Shown: positions 10,310 through 22,667, numbered from the stretch's first letter. The stretch: DNA of 64,000 nucleotides from Aedes albopictus (GCF_035046485.1 NC_085138.1:429275265-429339264), one strand, 5' to 3'. Numbers and translations are program-made. Notes: generated by a model from the sequence alone, not told the origin.

Positions 10310-13300
10310 GAAGGAACTCCTGAATGATTTTTTTTTTGCGAACTGAGAGGAATTTCTGAAGAAATCACCTGAAGAATTTCGGGAGCAATCCTTGGAAGAC
10401 TTCCTGGATAATCCCTGCCGGAATTTCTGGATGAACTCTGGGAGGAATTCCTAGAGAAATTTCTGAAGAAATCTCTTGAGGAATTCCTAGAATAAATCCT
10501 AGATAAATTTCAGGAGGATTCTTTGAATGAATTTCTGGAAAAAATCCTGGAGGAGTTCTGGAAAGAAGCCCTAGAATTTTTATTAAAGAAATCTCTTGAG
10601 GAATTCCTGTAGGAAATGTTAGAGAAATTTCTGAAGAAATCTTTAAGTAATTCTTTGAAAAATCCCTGAATACTGGAAAAATACCTGAAGGAACTTCTGG
10701 ACAACTTCCTGGCGTAATCCCTGGAGCAATTCTAGGAGCCAATATGGGGTGAGACCCAGCAGAAATTCCTGGAGCAATCCCTGGAAGCATTCCTGGAGAA
10801 ATCTACAGAGAAATTCAGGGAGGAATTCCTGGAGAAATTTCTTGAAAAAAAAATTCCTTGAGAATTTCCAGGAGGAATTTTCGGAGGATTTTCTGGAGAA
10901 ATCCCTAGAGAAATTCGTGGAGAAATCCCTGAAGCAATTCCTGCAGGAATCTCTGGACGAAGGTCTGGAGGAATTTTTGAAGAATTTTCTGGCAGAATCT
11001 CTGAAGAAATTCCTAGTGGATATCCTTGGAATTCCTGGAGGTATTGCTAACATAATTGCTGAAGGATGTCCAGGAGCTATTCTTGAATCAATTCCTGGAG
11101 GAATTCACGACAAAATTTCTGGGGATATTCTATGAGGGATTCCCGAAGTAGTTCTTTGAGAAATTCTTGGATAAAATCCTGGAGGAATGCCTGGAGCAAT
11201 TCCTAGAGGTATTTCTGTGGGAATTACTGGAGGAATCTCTGATAAAATTCCTAGAGGAATCTCTAGAGGAATTCTTGAAAGAATAACTGGATTAATCCCT
11301 CAAGGAATCTTTAGAGTTTTGGGAGATTTCTATTTCTATTTTTTCTTTTTCTGAAAAAAATCTCTTGAGAAATTCTAGAAGGAATTTCTAGGCAAATTTC
11401 TGGAACAATCTTTGGAGAAATTTGTGGAGAAATCCCTCTAGAAATCCCCGAAGAAATTCGCTGGAAGAATGCTTAGATAAATACCTGGAAGAATGCGTTG
11501 GAGAATCCCTAGTGGAATTTTTTGAGGAATCCCTGAAGCAATTTCCGGAGAAATTCCTGTAGGAGTCTCTGGAAAAATACTAAGAGGAATTCCTTGAAGA
11601 ACTCCTGGATGAATTCCTGTAAAAATTCCTAGGGAATTTCCTGGTGAAAATTTTGAAGGAAACCCTGAAGCAATTCCTGGAGGAATCTCTGGAGGAATGT
11701 CAGAAAGAATTCCTGTAGGATTTCTTAGAGGTATCCCTAGAAGATATTCTAGACGAATGCTTGTAGGAATACATGAAGGAATGGCTAGAGGAACTCCTGG
11801 AAAAATCTCTAGAGCAATCCCTTGAGGAATTTCTGGCGGAATTTCTAGAGGAATCTCTAGAAGAATGCCTGGAGGAAATTTTAGAGCAACTCCTGTAGGA
11901 ATTCCCAGAAGAATCCCTGAAAGAATTATTTGAGGAATTCCTAAAGATATTTCTGGAGGAATCTTCCAAAGAATTCGTAGAGGAATACCATGAATAATTT
12001 CTGGAGGAATCGCAGATGAAACCCTTGGAAAAATCCTGAAGGAATCCTTACAAGTGTTCGTGGAGGAATCCCTGTAGCAGTTCCTGAAGAAATAAAAGAA
12101 TACTAGGAAGAATTCCTGAAGAATAATAAGAGTTCCTGGGAGAATCTTTGGAGGAATTTCTAAAATAAGTTGTTCCTGAAAGAATCATGGAAGGAATTCT
12201 CGAGTGGAGTCCTGGAGAAAATCTTAAAGGAATCCTTGGGGGAATGCCAGGAAGAATTCTTAGAGGAATCCCTGGAAGAATACCTGATGAAATCGTTGAG
12301 GAACTTCTTTAGGATTCCCTGTAGCAGTTCCTGATAGAGCTCCTGCAGGAGTTCCTGAAGAAACCCCAGGAGGAATGTCGGAAGCAATTCCAAGAGGTAG
12401 TTCTATGGGAATTCCTAAACAATCCCTGGAGGAAGTACTGGATAATTCTGAATGAGTTCCTGAAAGAATTCCAAGAGGAACTCCTGACGGAATTCTAAAA
12501 AGTGATCCTGGGGGATTCCTTGGAGGGATTTTTAAAATAATCCCTGGAGTTGTTCCTGGAAGCATCACAGAAAAAATTCCCGCGTGAACCTCTGGAGGAA
12601 TTCTTGGAGGAATCGCAAATGGAGTTCTGGGAGAAATCCTGAAGGAATCCTAAGATGAGTGTGTGGAGGAGTTCCTTGAGTAATCGCTGTAACAGTCCCT
12701 AAAGGAATCACTGGAGGAATTCCTGAAGAAACCTCAGAAATAAATCCCGGAAGCTATACAAAAGGGAATTTCTAAGGGAATCCCTAAACATTTCCTGGAG
12801 ATGTTTCTGAAAGCATTCCAAAAGGAATTCCTGGAGGAATTCTTAAAAGAGTTCCTGAGGGAGTTCATGGAGGAATTTTTAAATTAATCCCTGCAGTTGT
12901 TCCTGAAAGAATCACAGAATAAATTCCTGGGTGAATCCCTAGAAAATTTTTGATAAAAAATTGGAAGAATTTCTGAAGAAATCTTATGAGGAGCTCCAAA
13001 GGAAATCCCAGGAAAGCTTTCTTATAACTCTTGGGAGACTTTCTATAGGAATACCTCAATAAAATCTAAAGGAATCCATGTCTGCAAAAAATTTTGGACG
13101 AATTATTGCAGGAATCTTTAGATGGACTCCCAAAATAATGTTTTGAACATTTTTTTAAGGAATTCCTGGATTCATTTTTAGATCATCTCTAGTATTTTTT
13201 TCTCAAAGGGTTTCTGGAAGATATTCTTGCTGAAATTCTTTGAATTATTCCAGATTGAATTATTGGAGCAAATGCTAGTAGAATTCTTGAAGACATATGG

Positions 13301-13775
13301 GGAGAAATGCCTGATGAAATTTGTGAAAGAACACTTGCAGGAATACCTAAAACGATTTCTGTTGACATTCCCTTGGGAAACCCTGGAGAAATTCTTGGAG
13401 GCATCCTCGATAAAAGCACTATAAAAAAGCGGAACTTCTAAAGATATTCCAGAAGAAATTCCCGGAGGAATGTCTGGTGAAACTCCTAGAGGAATTCTTG
13501 AAAAAATCTCTGGAGCAATCCATGATGGAATCACTGAAGGAAGCTATGGGAAAATTCCTGAAGGAATTCGTCGATGCATCCTTGCAGGAGTATCTGTAAA
13601 AATTTCTGATGGAATCGTGGGCGAAATTTCTGAAGCATTTCTTGAAAAAAAACTCTGAAACAATCACTATCGGAACCCTGCAAGATGCCCATGGAAGAAT
13701 TCACGAAGGATTTTCCTGGGTTCCTGGAGAAGTCACTTGATGAATTCCTGAAAGAATCCCTGGAGAAGTTCCTGA
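10310..13775 (+). repeat. Main block of degenerate 12-bp minisatellite (CTGGAGGAATTC type)
   Basis: About 3.4 kb built from variants of CTGGAGGAATTC, CTGGAGAAATCC and CTGAAGAAATTC in steps of 12 bp, with occasional slips. Because 12 is a multiple of three and the unit lacks stops, long open frames appear on both strands. One example is a 136-residue frame rich in N-S-S-R-D-F, and another a 128-residue frame rich in L-E-E-F-L-E-K. They are artefacts of the repeat, since several frames are open together and none has a non-repetitive domain. A MITE at 13776-13950 interrupts the right end, and the repeat resumes to about 14000. Confidence 0.93.
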
Positions 13776-13950
13776 GGCGTCGTCCACAAATTACGTAACG
13801 CTCTAGGGGGAGGGGGGAGTCTGGCCGAGCGTTACGGCCCATACAAAAATTTTAGAGTTTTCATACAAAAAAGCGTTACGGAAGGGGACGGGGGGGGGGG
13901 GGGGGGTTCCAAAAATGTCGATTAGCGTTACGTAATAAATGGATGCTGCC
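13776..13950. mobile_element. Short MITE with G-rich core (ACGTAACGC ends)
   Basis: The left end GGCGTCGTCCACAAATTACG continues TAACGCT, and the right end is its imperfect reverse complement (GCGTTACGTAATAAATGGAT, then GCTGCC). The interior repeats GCGTTACG and CATACAAAAA, and holds a run of 17 G at 13890-13906. A 3-bp TSD (TGA/TTA) is possible but mutated. It is inserted in the 12-bp minisatellite. Similar structure at 50968-51134 suggests a common mosquito MITE group. Confidence 0.8.
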
Positions 13951-14221
13951 TTAAGGAATTTCTGAAGGTGTCCTTGAAAGAATTCAAAAAGAAATCCCAG
14001 GTATTTTACAAGACGTTTGTTTGAATTGAATACTAGTGAAAATTCGTTAACTACTACACTTTATACTAAGCAGCATATGGTTCTACAAACACCTTCTTTT
14101 TCTCTACTAGAGCCGGCTCCGGTACATCTGGAGAATTTGGAATGTTGTTTTGTATTCCATGAATAAACATCACAAAATTTACCCATTCAACCAAGCTTTA
14201 AAAAGTTTATTTCTTGACATA

Positions 14222-14344
14222 CAGTGACCCCACACCGATGAATCACCTTAATTTTGTACACTATTTATGAATCACCATATCGATCAAATGAGTGATCCAT
14301 AAACTGTGGTCATTTTTGCCGATTCATAAATTGTGGGGTCACTG
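14222..14344. mobile_element. 123-bp TA-flanked MITE (CAGTGACCCCACA ends)
   Basis: CAGTGACCCCACA at the left and its exact reverse complement TGTGGGGTCACTG at the right, each flanked by TA (14220-14221 and 14345-14346). ATTCATAAA-type motifs repeat inside on both strands. Too short to encode anything; probably mobilised by a mariner/Tc1 transposase. Confidence 0.88.
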
Positions 14345-14384
14345 TATTTTTTCTGCAACTCTGAATTATTGATAATGTTTAAAT

Positions 14385-15016
14385 TTGTTCGAATTGGAAA
14401 AATCTCTGCCTACGCTTATGTCAGCCGCCCCTAATATGGGGATCAGACGCTTTTGTGAGCCCCTCCTCCTGGAGAACAGACGCTTAAGTTTGCAGGAAGC
14501 AAATCCCCTTTTCCTGTCAGCCTACGTCCAAAGCTCCCACCGGGATTGGTTACCCGATCTTCCCTAAGGTTGCTCATAGTTTCCAGCCGGTATCACGCGG
14601 AGGTAGGGATAGGAGTTGGGCAGATGCTAGTGGATCACAATGGGATCTGGATTGCGCAATATACTGTGCGTTGATGTCCGCAGGGATAAATATGGGAGTC
14701 TCCTGACGGACCGGTGCGAGGTGATTGAAAGGTGAAAACAGCACTTTGTTGTGCCCCTGGAAAAAGGCCCTCGCATAGTAACTGATGTCAGTGGTTGATC
14801 ACCGATTTATGTCATAGTATGTCGACCAACTTAGATGACACATTCCGACAATGCGTTACCACCAGGCATATTGCAGCAGCTGTGAACTGGGCCATTTAAG
14901 GAGTGCGTCCCCAACTTAGGTCTCGTATGTCCAAACGCAAACTATATACGCTCTGTATAAAACGCTGATTCTTCCGGTGGCCCTCTACGTTAAAAGAGAC
15001 AGACTAAAAAACTTTC
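14385..15016 (+). pseudogene. LINE-derived sequence running into the assembly gap
   Basis: Around 14400-14570 there is a short open stretch (G-I-R-R-F-C-E-P-L-L-L-E; S-H-R-D-W-L-P-D-L-P) that looks transposon-derived, although I cannot name its domain. At 14935-14995 the + strand encodes K-L-Y-T-L-Y-K-T-L-I-L-P-V-A-L-Y, the conserved region after the reverse-transcriptase core that in the copy at 36165-36200 reads L-T-I-Y-K-T-L-I-R-P. The element is cut off by the gap at 15017. Confidence 0.5.
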
Positions 15017-15516
15017 NNNNNNNNNNNNNNNNNNNNNNNNNNNNNNNNNNNNNNNNNNNNNNNNNNNNNNNNNNNNNNNNNNNNNNNNNNNNNNNNNNNN
15101 NNNNNNNNNNNNNNNNNNNNNNNNNNNNNNNNNNNNNNNNNNNNNNNNNNNNNNNNNNNNNNNNNNNNNNNNNNNNNNNNNNNNNNNNNNNNNNNNNNNN
15201 NNNNNNNNNNNNNNNNNNNNNNNNNNNNNNNNNNNNNNNNNNNNNNNNNNNNNNNNNNNNNNNNNNNNNNNNNNNNNNNNNNNNNNNNNNNNNNNNNNNN
15301 NNNNNNNNNNNNNNNNNNNNNNNNNNNNNNNNNNNNNNNNNNNNNNNNNNNNNNNNNNNNNNNNNNNNNNNNNNNNNNNNNNNNNNNNNNNNNNNNNNNN
15401 NNNNNNNNNNNNNNNNNNNNNNNNNNNNNNNNNNNNNNNNNNNNNNNNNNNNNNNNNNNNNNNNNNNNNNNNNNNNNNNNNNNNNNNNNNNNNNNNNNNN
15501 NNNNNNNNNNNNNNNN
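15017..15516. other. Assembly gap, exactly 500 N
   Basis: Five hundred consecutive N, which suggests a placeholder of unknown true length. LINE sequence lies on the left and minisatellite-like sequence on the right, so missing repeat DNA is the likely cause. A seemingly open reading frame across it is meaningless. Confidence 0.99.
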
Positions 15517-15589
15517 TGTTTTTTGAGGTTTCTCTAGGAATTCTTTAACAGAGATACCTTTAAATATTTCTCCAGGAATGGGATGAATT

Positions 15590-16290
15590 GAACAAGTTTT
15601 TCTGATAAGCGTGCTTTTCCTTCATTGACGTAAACGCATCTAGTATCAGGCGTGTGTCAAGGACACACGGCAGAGGATGTGTTCGACTTATAACACTTTG
15701 GAAATTATTGCGGAAAGGCAGCAGAAACAGAGCCAAATGCGCTATCCGATTCAGCTTCCGCTGCTGTCTACTGTCTACCTATAGACCACAACAGACCACA
15801 ACTACTTGAATCTGTAAGAAGACAGTGCTCCAGTAGGGATGTCATTTAACAGTTTCTTTGAAAAATGCAAAAAAGAGATTTTTTCCCTTCTTATTGCCGG
15901 CACCTCTCACTCACTGCTATCACATATGTGTGACGAGCTCAGACCCTTTCTGTAAGAGTAAAGAATTGCTTTAAAAAAAATCCAGAGATTTTGTCAGCCA
16001 ACGTGATACCAGGGGCTAACAAAACCTCAAAACCATCCGACCAACGAAAACAGTCACGCGCCTCCGATTCCGCACTCAAAACTACTACTAATTCAGCATT
16101 CAACACTCTCGCCCCTATCACTCTTACCTCGGTATCGTTGAACTGAGTTATCGCGGAAAAACATAATAAATAAGTTAAGACTGAAAATAACAGAACACAA
16201 TTCGGGTTTCCGACGAAACTTACTAAGTTGATTCGTGTAACGCTGGAAAGATCGAAATCAAGCGTGCGGGGACTGAGCCAGGAGATCTTT
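15590..16290. other. Unrecognised moderately GC-rich segment
   Basis: No domain, TIR or tandem structure that I can identify. GTGTGTCAAGGACACACGGC near 15645 contains a short inverted repeat. It could be a worn LTR-element fragment, but I see no tRNA primer site or polypurine tract to support that. Confidence 0.4.
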
Positions 16291-16890
16291 TCTGGATTTC
16301 ACTCAGAATTTCTGATGGTGTTTTTCATTAGCTCTTATCGAGATTACTCCAACAACTCCTTCTAGAATTCTTTCATGAATTTCTCCCATACTTTCTTCTG
16401 GGATTCCTTCAGAATTTTCTCCGGAGATTACACCAAAACTTTCTGGTGGGGATTCTTTCAGGAATTTCACCCTGGATTTATTCCAGGTTTCCTCCAAAAG
16501 TTCTGGATTGCTTAAGAAGTACCTTCTATTTTTTTTTCAGAAAATCCAAGAATTCGTCCAGGAAGAACTTTTTGAGGGATCCCATCTAGAACTTATTCCG
16601 GAATTCTTTTAGGAACTCCTTCCGGGATTACTTAGGGATCGCAACCCAGCGTTCCTCTTCTATTCCACAAAATTGTTTTGTGGAATATCTCCAGCAGTTT
16701 TTTTTATAAATTCCTGAAGATGTTCGTTCTTGGTTTCCTTCAAAATCTCCATCCATGATTACATTTTTCCAGAATTTCATTCTGGGAATCCCGATAAAAG
16801 TACTTCTGAAGACATTCCAAATTGAATCCCATTCCCTGAAGGAAACTTTATAGTAATCTCAGAAGGAACTCCGGGACCCAAGCAGGAACG
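16290..16890 (-). repeat. 12-bp minisatellite block, reverse orientation
   Basis: Variants of GAATTCCTCCAG and GGATTCCTTCAG in 12-bp steps, the complement of the block at 10310. Strongly degenerate. Confidence 0.8.
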
Positions 16891-16919
16891 AATAACTGAC
16901 ACATAACTGCAGCATACCA

Positions 16920-17895
16920 AAGTCAAGTTCATACCAGGACAAGGTATTGGTCGATACCCAGGTATTGAAAAAAAAAATATTTTGGTGTTTTGTAGGTTTT
17001 GATAAAATACCTCAACGAGCTATTTAAAAAAGTCAACTATGGAAAAATCACTATTTTTATAGAAAAATCATCGATTATTATTTAGGTATTAGCATACCTG
17101 ATGTCATTATTCACGTGTTATGGGCAGAACATACCATTTATTACACAGCGCAACATTTTTTTGTCTCAAGAGCAAACTTATGTGTCTCCGAAGGATTTTG
17201 GGCCGCTGAATCCGAATCCGGGCTCAGATTTGCTCCAACACGTCACAATTTTGAGCTATACCGTAATTTATAGGGCAAAATATGCGATTTTGGGCTTTTT
17301 TGACTGCAAGCCATTAAGCATGGAAATATTTTTTTTAAGCAATCAAAAGGTTAATTGGTCAATTAACATCTAAATTAACGACTCATGCAAAATATTTCGT
17401 TTTACCTAATCAAATTTGATAAATTTAAGCATTTTATGTTAGTATGAAAACTTGCATGCAACTTTTGGAGGGTGACTTGTATGGGAAATATCGTACCTAA
17501 CATAAATCGCCTAAAACTATCAAATTCGATTTGGTAAAACGAAATATTTTGCATGAGTCGTTAATTTAGATGTTAATTGACCAATTAACCTTTTGATTGC
17601 TTAAAAAAAATATTTCCATACTTAATGGCTTGCAGTCAAAAAAGCCCAAAATTGCATATTTTGCCGTATAAATTGAGGTATAGCTCAAAATTGTGACGTG
17701 TTGGAGCAAAACTGAGCCCGGATTCGGATTCAGCGGCCCAAAATCTGTCAGAGACACATAAGTTTGCTCTTGAGACAGACCAAAAGTTATTTTTTGTTAC
17801 GCTGTGTTATTTTACGTAATTTACCTCTTAGGCAGGGCTTCTTAATACCTCATTCAGGTTGTAGGTATTCGGTTTTCCATACCTGAAATTGGTAT
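16920..17895. mobile_element. Long hairpin (foldback) element, arms about 17140-17445 and 17491-17811
   Basis: The arm from 17140 (TTACACAGCGCAAC) to 17445 returns as its complement at 17491-17811, with few mismatches and a loop of only about 45 bp. The two arms consequently encode nearly the same about 60-residue open frame on opposite strands (with L-N-P-N-P-G-S and C-K-P-L-S-M-E-I-F-F). That is a mirror effect, not evidence of a gene. GGTATT/AATACC-rich sequence outside both arms (16925-16975 and 17850-17895) may be the true ends. No TSD could be fixed. Confidence 0.85.
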
Positions 17896-18720
17896 TCCTC
17901 AGTTATTTTCTCCTGTTCGGGGAGGTATCACAAAAAATAGTACTCCTGGATGCATGCCAGATGGAACCTCTTTAGGAATTTCGGAAAAAAAAACTGTTGG
18001 TAGAATCACAGACGGGACTTCTGAAGAAATCCTGGATAGACCCCTGGGGAAAAAAATACATATTAAATCTCGTTGGAGTTTCCCAGAGTCACTCTGGAAT
18101 TTCCTCGGAGTCACCAGAAACTTCTTGAAAATCCCAGAAGGCTCTTGAAGAAATCATAAAAGGAAGGAGTGAATTCCGGAAGGAACTTCTTCAAAAATAC
18201 CGGAAAAAAACACGGTTGAAATTCCCAGAAAGAGGAATCTTTGAAATAACTCTTGGATAAATCCCAGAAGCAAGTTCTGGTCAGTCTTGGAAAACTTTGA
18301 AGAAATTCCAGAAGGAACACAAGGAGGTATTCGTAAAGGAACTCCTGAGGGAATACTCGAAGGAGCTTCTAGAGGAATTCAAGGAAGACTCTAAGAAACT
18401 CCTTCAGAAAGAACTCCTTGAAAATCACAGATAAACATATTTTTTTTAATTTCTAGAGGAACACCAGAAGAAACTGCTAGAGTAATTTCAGCAGGGACTC
18501 CTAAGGGTCCCTCGAATGAACCTCTGGAGAAGTCCTAGACATAATTCTTAGATTGATCTCTGAAGGCACTCCTGGTGGAATTCCAGAAGGAGCTCCTGAA
18601 TGAACCTCAGAAAGAGCTTTAGGAGGAATCTGAGAAGAAACTTCCGTAGGGAAATCAGAAGGGATTATACTGAAAGAATGCCTGAAGCAGTTCTTGGAGG
18701 ATTATCACTCTTGAGGATTA
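17896..18720 (+). repeat. 12-bp minisatellite block, forward orientation
   Basis: Variants of GGAACTCCTGAAG and GGAATTCCAGAAG with 12-bp spacing, more diverged than the 10310 block. Ends in two copies of GGATTATCACTCTT near 18700-18730. Confidence 0.8.
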
Positions 18721-19720
18721 TCACTCTTCAAAATGATATTTGAACTATTTTATTGCATGTTACAGTTAGCTAATTTTGATTCGCGAAGTTTTTCTTAAAT
18801 CTAGAACTAACAATCTTTTCATTCGTATAAAAAGATTGAAAATCGGTCAATTGGTTCAAAAGTTATGTCGTTTTTTGACCACTCTATTTTAAAAATGGTC
18901 ACCCTAATGGCGAAACAAAAAAGCACTTTTATTTTTGAGTCTATTCTTTTTTCATGGAATGGCTGTATATAATTCTTAAAACTCATTGAATAAACGGCAT
19001 CTCCACAGATTTGTATCAGCTGTTGACACAAACTAGTCACGTTCCCAATCTCGATCGCCGGGCACGATGCGGAAAAATTATAACCTTGATCTGCGTGTGA
19101 AGGAGGGTGAGTTCATGAACTAATTGATCCCGTCCGCGACGACAAGTCAACGGTAATGCATGTTCGAGTGGACTTAATCCCTGTCATCAAGTCGTGCGCG
19201 GCGACTAGTGATTAATCCCGGACCGGATCCAAGCACGCACGCAACTGGACTTTCCCTCGGGAATGCAATTGATCACCCCCATCCGTGTATTAATTTGAAT
19301 TTAGATCCAACCAATTATTTCCACCCGCGATATTTATTCTTGTAACGGGTTCGCCGCCTTTCGCAGAACGCGCTGCTGTCTAATTGTCACTCGTGAATCA
19401 TTGTCAGTCTATTTTGCCGTTTTTTCCCAGGTACGGCGCCTGGGAGTAAGGTTCCGCCTAGTGCAAATCATGTGCTGATTCGAATCAGCACTGCTGCTAA
19501 CTTTACCGGCAATTCAAATCAATTCAATATTCAATTACTACCCACTGATTGAGTGCTTCGTCGGCGTCACTGCCGTCGCCTCTCTTACCATCTATCTCGC
19601 CACCAGAGTTGCTCACACTTTTCCACCTCAATAGTTTAATTTGATGACCGTTTCAGTGAACATATTGAAGGAGATGTGAAAGCGAATGGTACCATACTGC
19701 TGCCAAAGACAAACGTGGTT
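18721..19720. other. Low-repeat island with a perfect 20-bp palindrome
   Basis: From about 19050 the base composition becomes more balanced and no repeat family is apparent. GTGCTGATTCGAATCAGCAC at 19472-19491 is a perfect 20-bp palindrome. No exon with splice sites and a domain is seen. Possible host intergenic or intronic DNA. Confidence 0.4.
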
Positions 19721-20764
19721 CCGGGTCATTTGACCGAACGCCAGTTGGCCGTATGCCGTTTGGCCGAATGCCATTTGGCCGAAAGAGTCATTTGGTCAAC
19801 CGCCGTTTGGTCGAAAAAGGTATGATAAACTACGGACTCCCTGTTCCGGGGGTAAAAGTCCACCAAACAGGTAACCAAAATCCAAGGTGTCAGGCGACCC
19901 GTGCTGATGGATGAATGGTTGAGGGGGTTTAAAAGATGCTCGATCTTTAACGGAGCCCGTAGCGTGGGTAGATCACCTTTTTGGGTTGCGTTGCGGTGAA
20001 AGATCTACCAAACCGAAATCTAGTGTCGTCCTATTTTTCAAATTAAGAATATGTGTTCTGATAATTCAAGGAATCATAGTATTTAGTCCTTGTTACTGGT
20101 ATCCTGGTGGTTTCCAGTTTTTTGAATTATAATTCAAAAAGTTAACTACTAACGAACTACGTTAATCAACTTTACTTTGCAAACAGTTAAAAACCTTCTC
20201 ATCTGAGATTAAACTCAATTCAAAGAAAATCAAATTGGGATAGGGATCCATGTATGTACTAACTCTTCAAAGACTATTAAGTGCTGGCATGCAAGGAACG
20301 TAATAGAATCCTTATTACTGAACACATGTTCCATTATTGGAATGATATTGCTGCTAATGTTAAAACCCGGGTCCTAAACTTCCTACTGGGGAGAATTTAG
20401 CAGTAAAACAAGGGTGATGCTAGATTTCCGATGCATGGCCAATATCAGTACTCTTGTTTTGTTTTCTAAGGAAATCTAAATCGATACTTAATTGCCCCTC
20501 AATGGCAATTGAGTAATACGACATGCTCTACACTGAGGATACAGGTAATGTCTCAATAGATCTAAAAACTGGTCGCAGTGACAAACCCGAACAGGAATAA
20601 AAAAAAATCCCTTAATGGTAAAACTAGAAAGAATAGCCTATGTTTAAAAGAAGGAAATATTTCTGATGATCATATTGGCAGCTAGAATGTTATCCAGAGT
20701 TTGCCCACGCCTCCGAACTCTTTTGATAATAGTTCGGCCAAACGGCATTCGATCAAATGACCGG
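19721..20764. mobile_element. TIR element with TTTGGCCGAATGCC-type end repeats
   Basis: The left end CCGGGTCATTTGACCGAACG is followed by tandem variants of CCRTTTGGCCGAA (about 19735-19830). The right end carries the inverse, TTCGGCCAAACGGCATTCG then TCAAATGACCGG. The interior (19860-20640) includes a stretch with TGGTTGAGGGGGTTTAAAAG and GTAGATCACCTTTTTGGG that looks like another dispersed repeat. No transposase seen, and the TSD is not clear. Confidence 0.7.
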
Positions 20765-20958
20765 ACACCGATCGTCACCATATGTACACTCGCCGTCATC
20801 ATCGTGGCGGGAGATTCCCGATATAAAAATAGCAAATTTTTCAACCCTTTCACAGTTGAATCAAGCCAGTACTCGTCCAGTCACCCACGGAGTAAAAGGG
20901 AGATAATCTAATTTATCCACTCTTCTGAGCGTGCATAGGTACACCCTTAAATCAAACA

Positions 20959-21132
20959 ACACAGCGCACGAGTAACTTTCACGCAGCGAGCAAAAAGACA
21001 AAAGAATTTTCACGCAGATTTGTGTAACACCGGATCAGCACATTTTTTGTGTTGATCCGGTGTTACACAAATCTGCGTGAAAATTCTTTTGTCTTTTCGG
21101 TCGCTGCGTGAAAGTTACTCGTTGCGCTGTGT
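20959..21132. mobile_element. 174-bp near-perfect hairpin element
   Basis: ACACAGCGCACGAGTAACTT at the left pairs with AAGTTACTCGTTGCGCTGTGT at the right, and the arms run inward through TTTCACGCAG and TGTGTAACACCGGATC to a loop of a few bases at about 21040-21048. Only a handful of mismatches in about 80 bp of stem. A MITE by structure; if transcribed it would form a long stem-loop. Confidence 0.88.
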
Positions 21133-22197
21133 ACATCGAGTTCTGCGTGTAGTTTGCGTATGCGGTTTCGAATGGAGATACTGTTTATTCGATTCGTTAA
21201 ATAGAATGCGATGGTAATGCAGAATTTATAGAAATTGATTGCAATTTGATGCAACAGGATATGAAAATAGTTAGATTCACATTAAAAGAAGTTTCTAGCA
21301 ATATAATATACATACTAAGGGAGAACGTAAACTTTCGCTGAATAGAAATAAATAAATAAATTTCAATGTTAATCTAATTGAGTGAAATTACACGTGAACT
21401 ACTAACCTCAGTTGAACACAAATTAAGATAAACCACTGAGCTACACCTATTTCTGCAGTGCAGCTCGATAATTGCACGTTTAGGCCATGCAAATAAACTC
21501 GACCGTAAGAATCTGTCATTCTCGCAGCTGTAAGTATACCTACCACTCAGCCAGCAGCCCCAACCATTTAGTTAGTGGATGTCCTTGAGCCGATTAAAAT
21601 GTTCTGCAATCGAAACCACTCGCACGTAAGCCAGCTAGTTGTCGGTAGGCCACACCGTTGGGTTCGATTCTAAGATGGTAGTTAGAGTGGCTCAGCAAGT
21701 TCTAAATTGTTGCCGGGGCAGTGTTTCCCAAGTCGTGCGTTCTGCAACAATTCAGAGAGCATATACTCTAACTGTCGCTGTTATTTATTACTGACAATAA
21801 ACCTAAGTAGCTGCCTCAAAGTTCACGACGCATCGCACCGATTGAAAACCCCTGCTCCAGAATGTTGCATCATGGCTCGTTTATGTCAATGCACATTAGC
21901 TCTGACGTTTCGAAATTCGCTACAACAACCGCAAATCGACGCTAGATTTCTGCACTTTCGTGATCGAGCTGCTACTGGAAGTCATGAGCAATGACGACGG
22001 TGACGACGACGACGACGGCAATGGTTAAACTTGATTTAAAACGCATAGACTAGTAGCGCGTCGTCGTAGCCAATCGAGCCTTGGAATTTCAGTTGAATAC
22101 CCTGACCTCAGCTGCGTTAGTATAGCGGTGTTTTCCTCCATCTGCGCATTAGTGAGAAAAAATAGTGTATTTTCTCTTGTTGACTGTTCTAGACTTA
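21133..22197. other. Low-repeat island; short microsatellites, no gene identified
   Basis: Contains AAATAAATAAATAAAT at about 21344-21360, which may be the tail of a small retroposon, and a GAC/GACGAC run at about 21990-22017. A 95-residue open frame at 21707-21994 shows no domain. No splice-supported exon found. Confidence 0.4.
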
Positions 22198-22418
22198 CAG
22201 GGGATAGACAAAACGATCGGAATTTTCACTTCACAAGTTAGAAATATTATTATTCAAGAATATTTCTAACTTTATGTGGAAAAGCCCGATCTTTATCAAT
22301 TTTTAGCCATTAATAAACAACTAGTTGACCATCTTCCAACTTTTCAAAAAGTTACAGTTAGATGACCATTTTTTAAGTGAAAATTTTGCTAGCCCCGGTC
22401 ATTTTGCCTATCCTCTGT
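22198..22418. mobile_element. 221-bp TA-flanked MITE (CAGGGGATAGACAAAA ends)
   Basis: Left end CAGGGGATAGACAAAACGAT, right end GGTCATTTTGCCTATCCTCTG, each next to TA (22196-22197, 22419-22420). The interior carries AAAAAGTTACAG and CAACTAGTTGA. The same ends and interior occur in the larger element at 61666-62587, so they are one family. Confidence 0.88.
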
Positions 22419-22667
22419 AAACAGATTCGAAGGGCAGTTCTCAAAAGCCTTGAAAACTAATTTCAAATGTAAGAAAACACATTATCAAGCAACGTTAATG
22501 ACGAATTTCACGAAATCGTATACGGAGTTACAATGATATTTTCTGAGTATGTAGTTCTTGGCTAGATAAGCCACTTAACATACTTAGTTTCTTCAAAACA
22601 TACCTACACTGCACTGTCTTTTGAAAAGGGCTAAACTTTTTTTTTACCTTTTTTTAATGTGTTTACT

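Noticed and set aside
10365..13667. Several open frames of 60-140 residues rich in PGI, NSSRDF or LEEF repeats
   Set aside because: They overlap in several frames and both strands and arise from the 12-bp repeat unit, which lacks stops. No non-repetitive domain.
14977..15537. 186-residue open frame across N
   Set aside because: Consists almost entirely of unknown residues from the 500-N gap.
15590..16290. Possible LTR of a retrotransposon
   Set aside because: No paired copy, no TG...CA ends, no primer-binding site or polypurine tract could be found.
17101..17757. Two similar open frames on opposite strands (90 and 63 residues)
   Set aside because: Mirror images produced by the inverted repeat; no conserved protein recognised.
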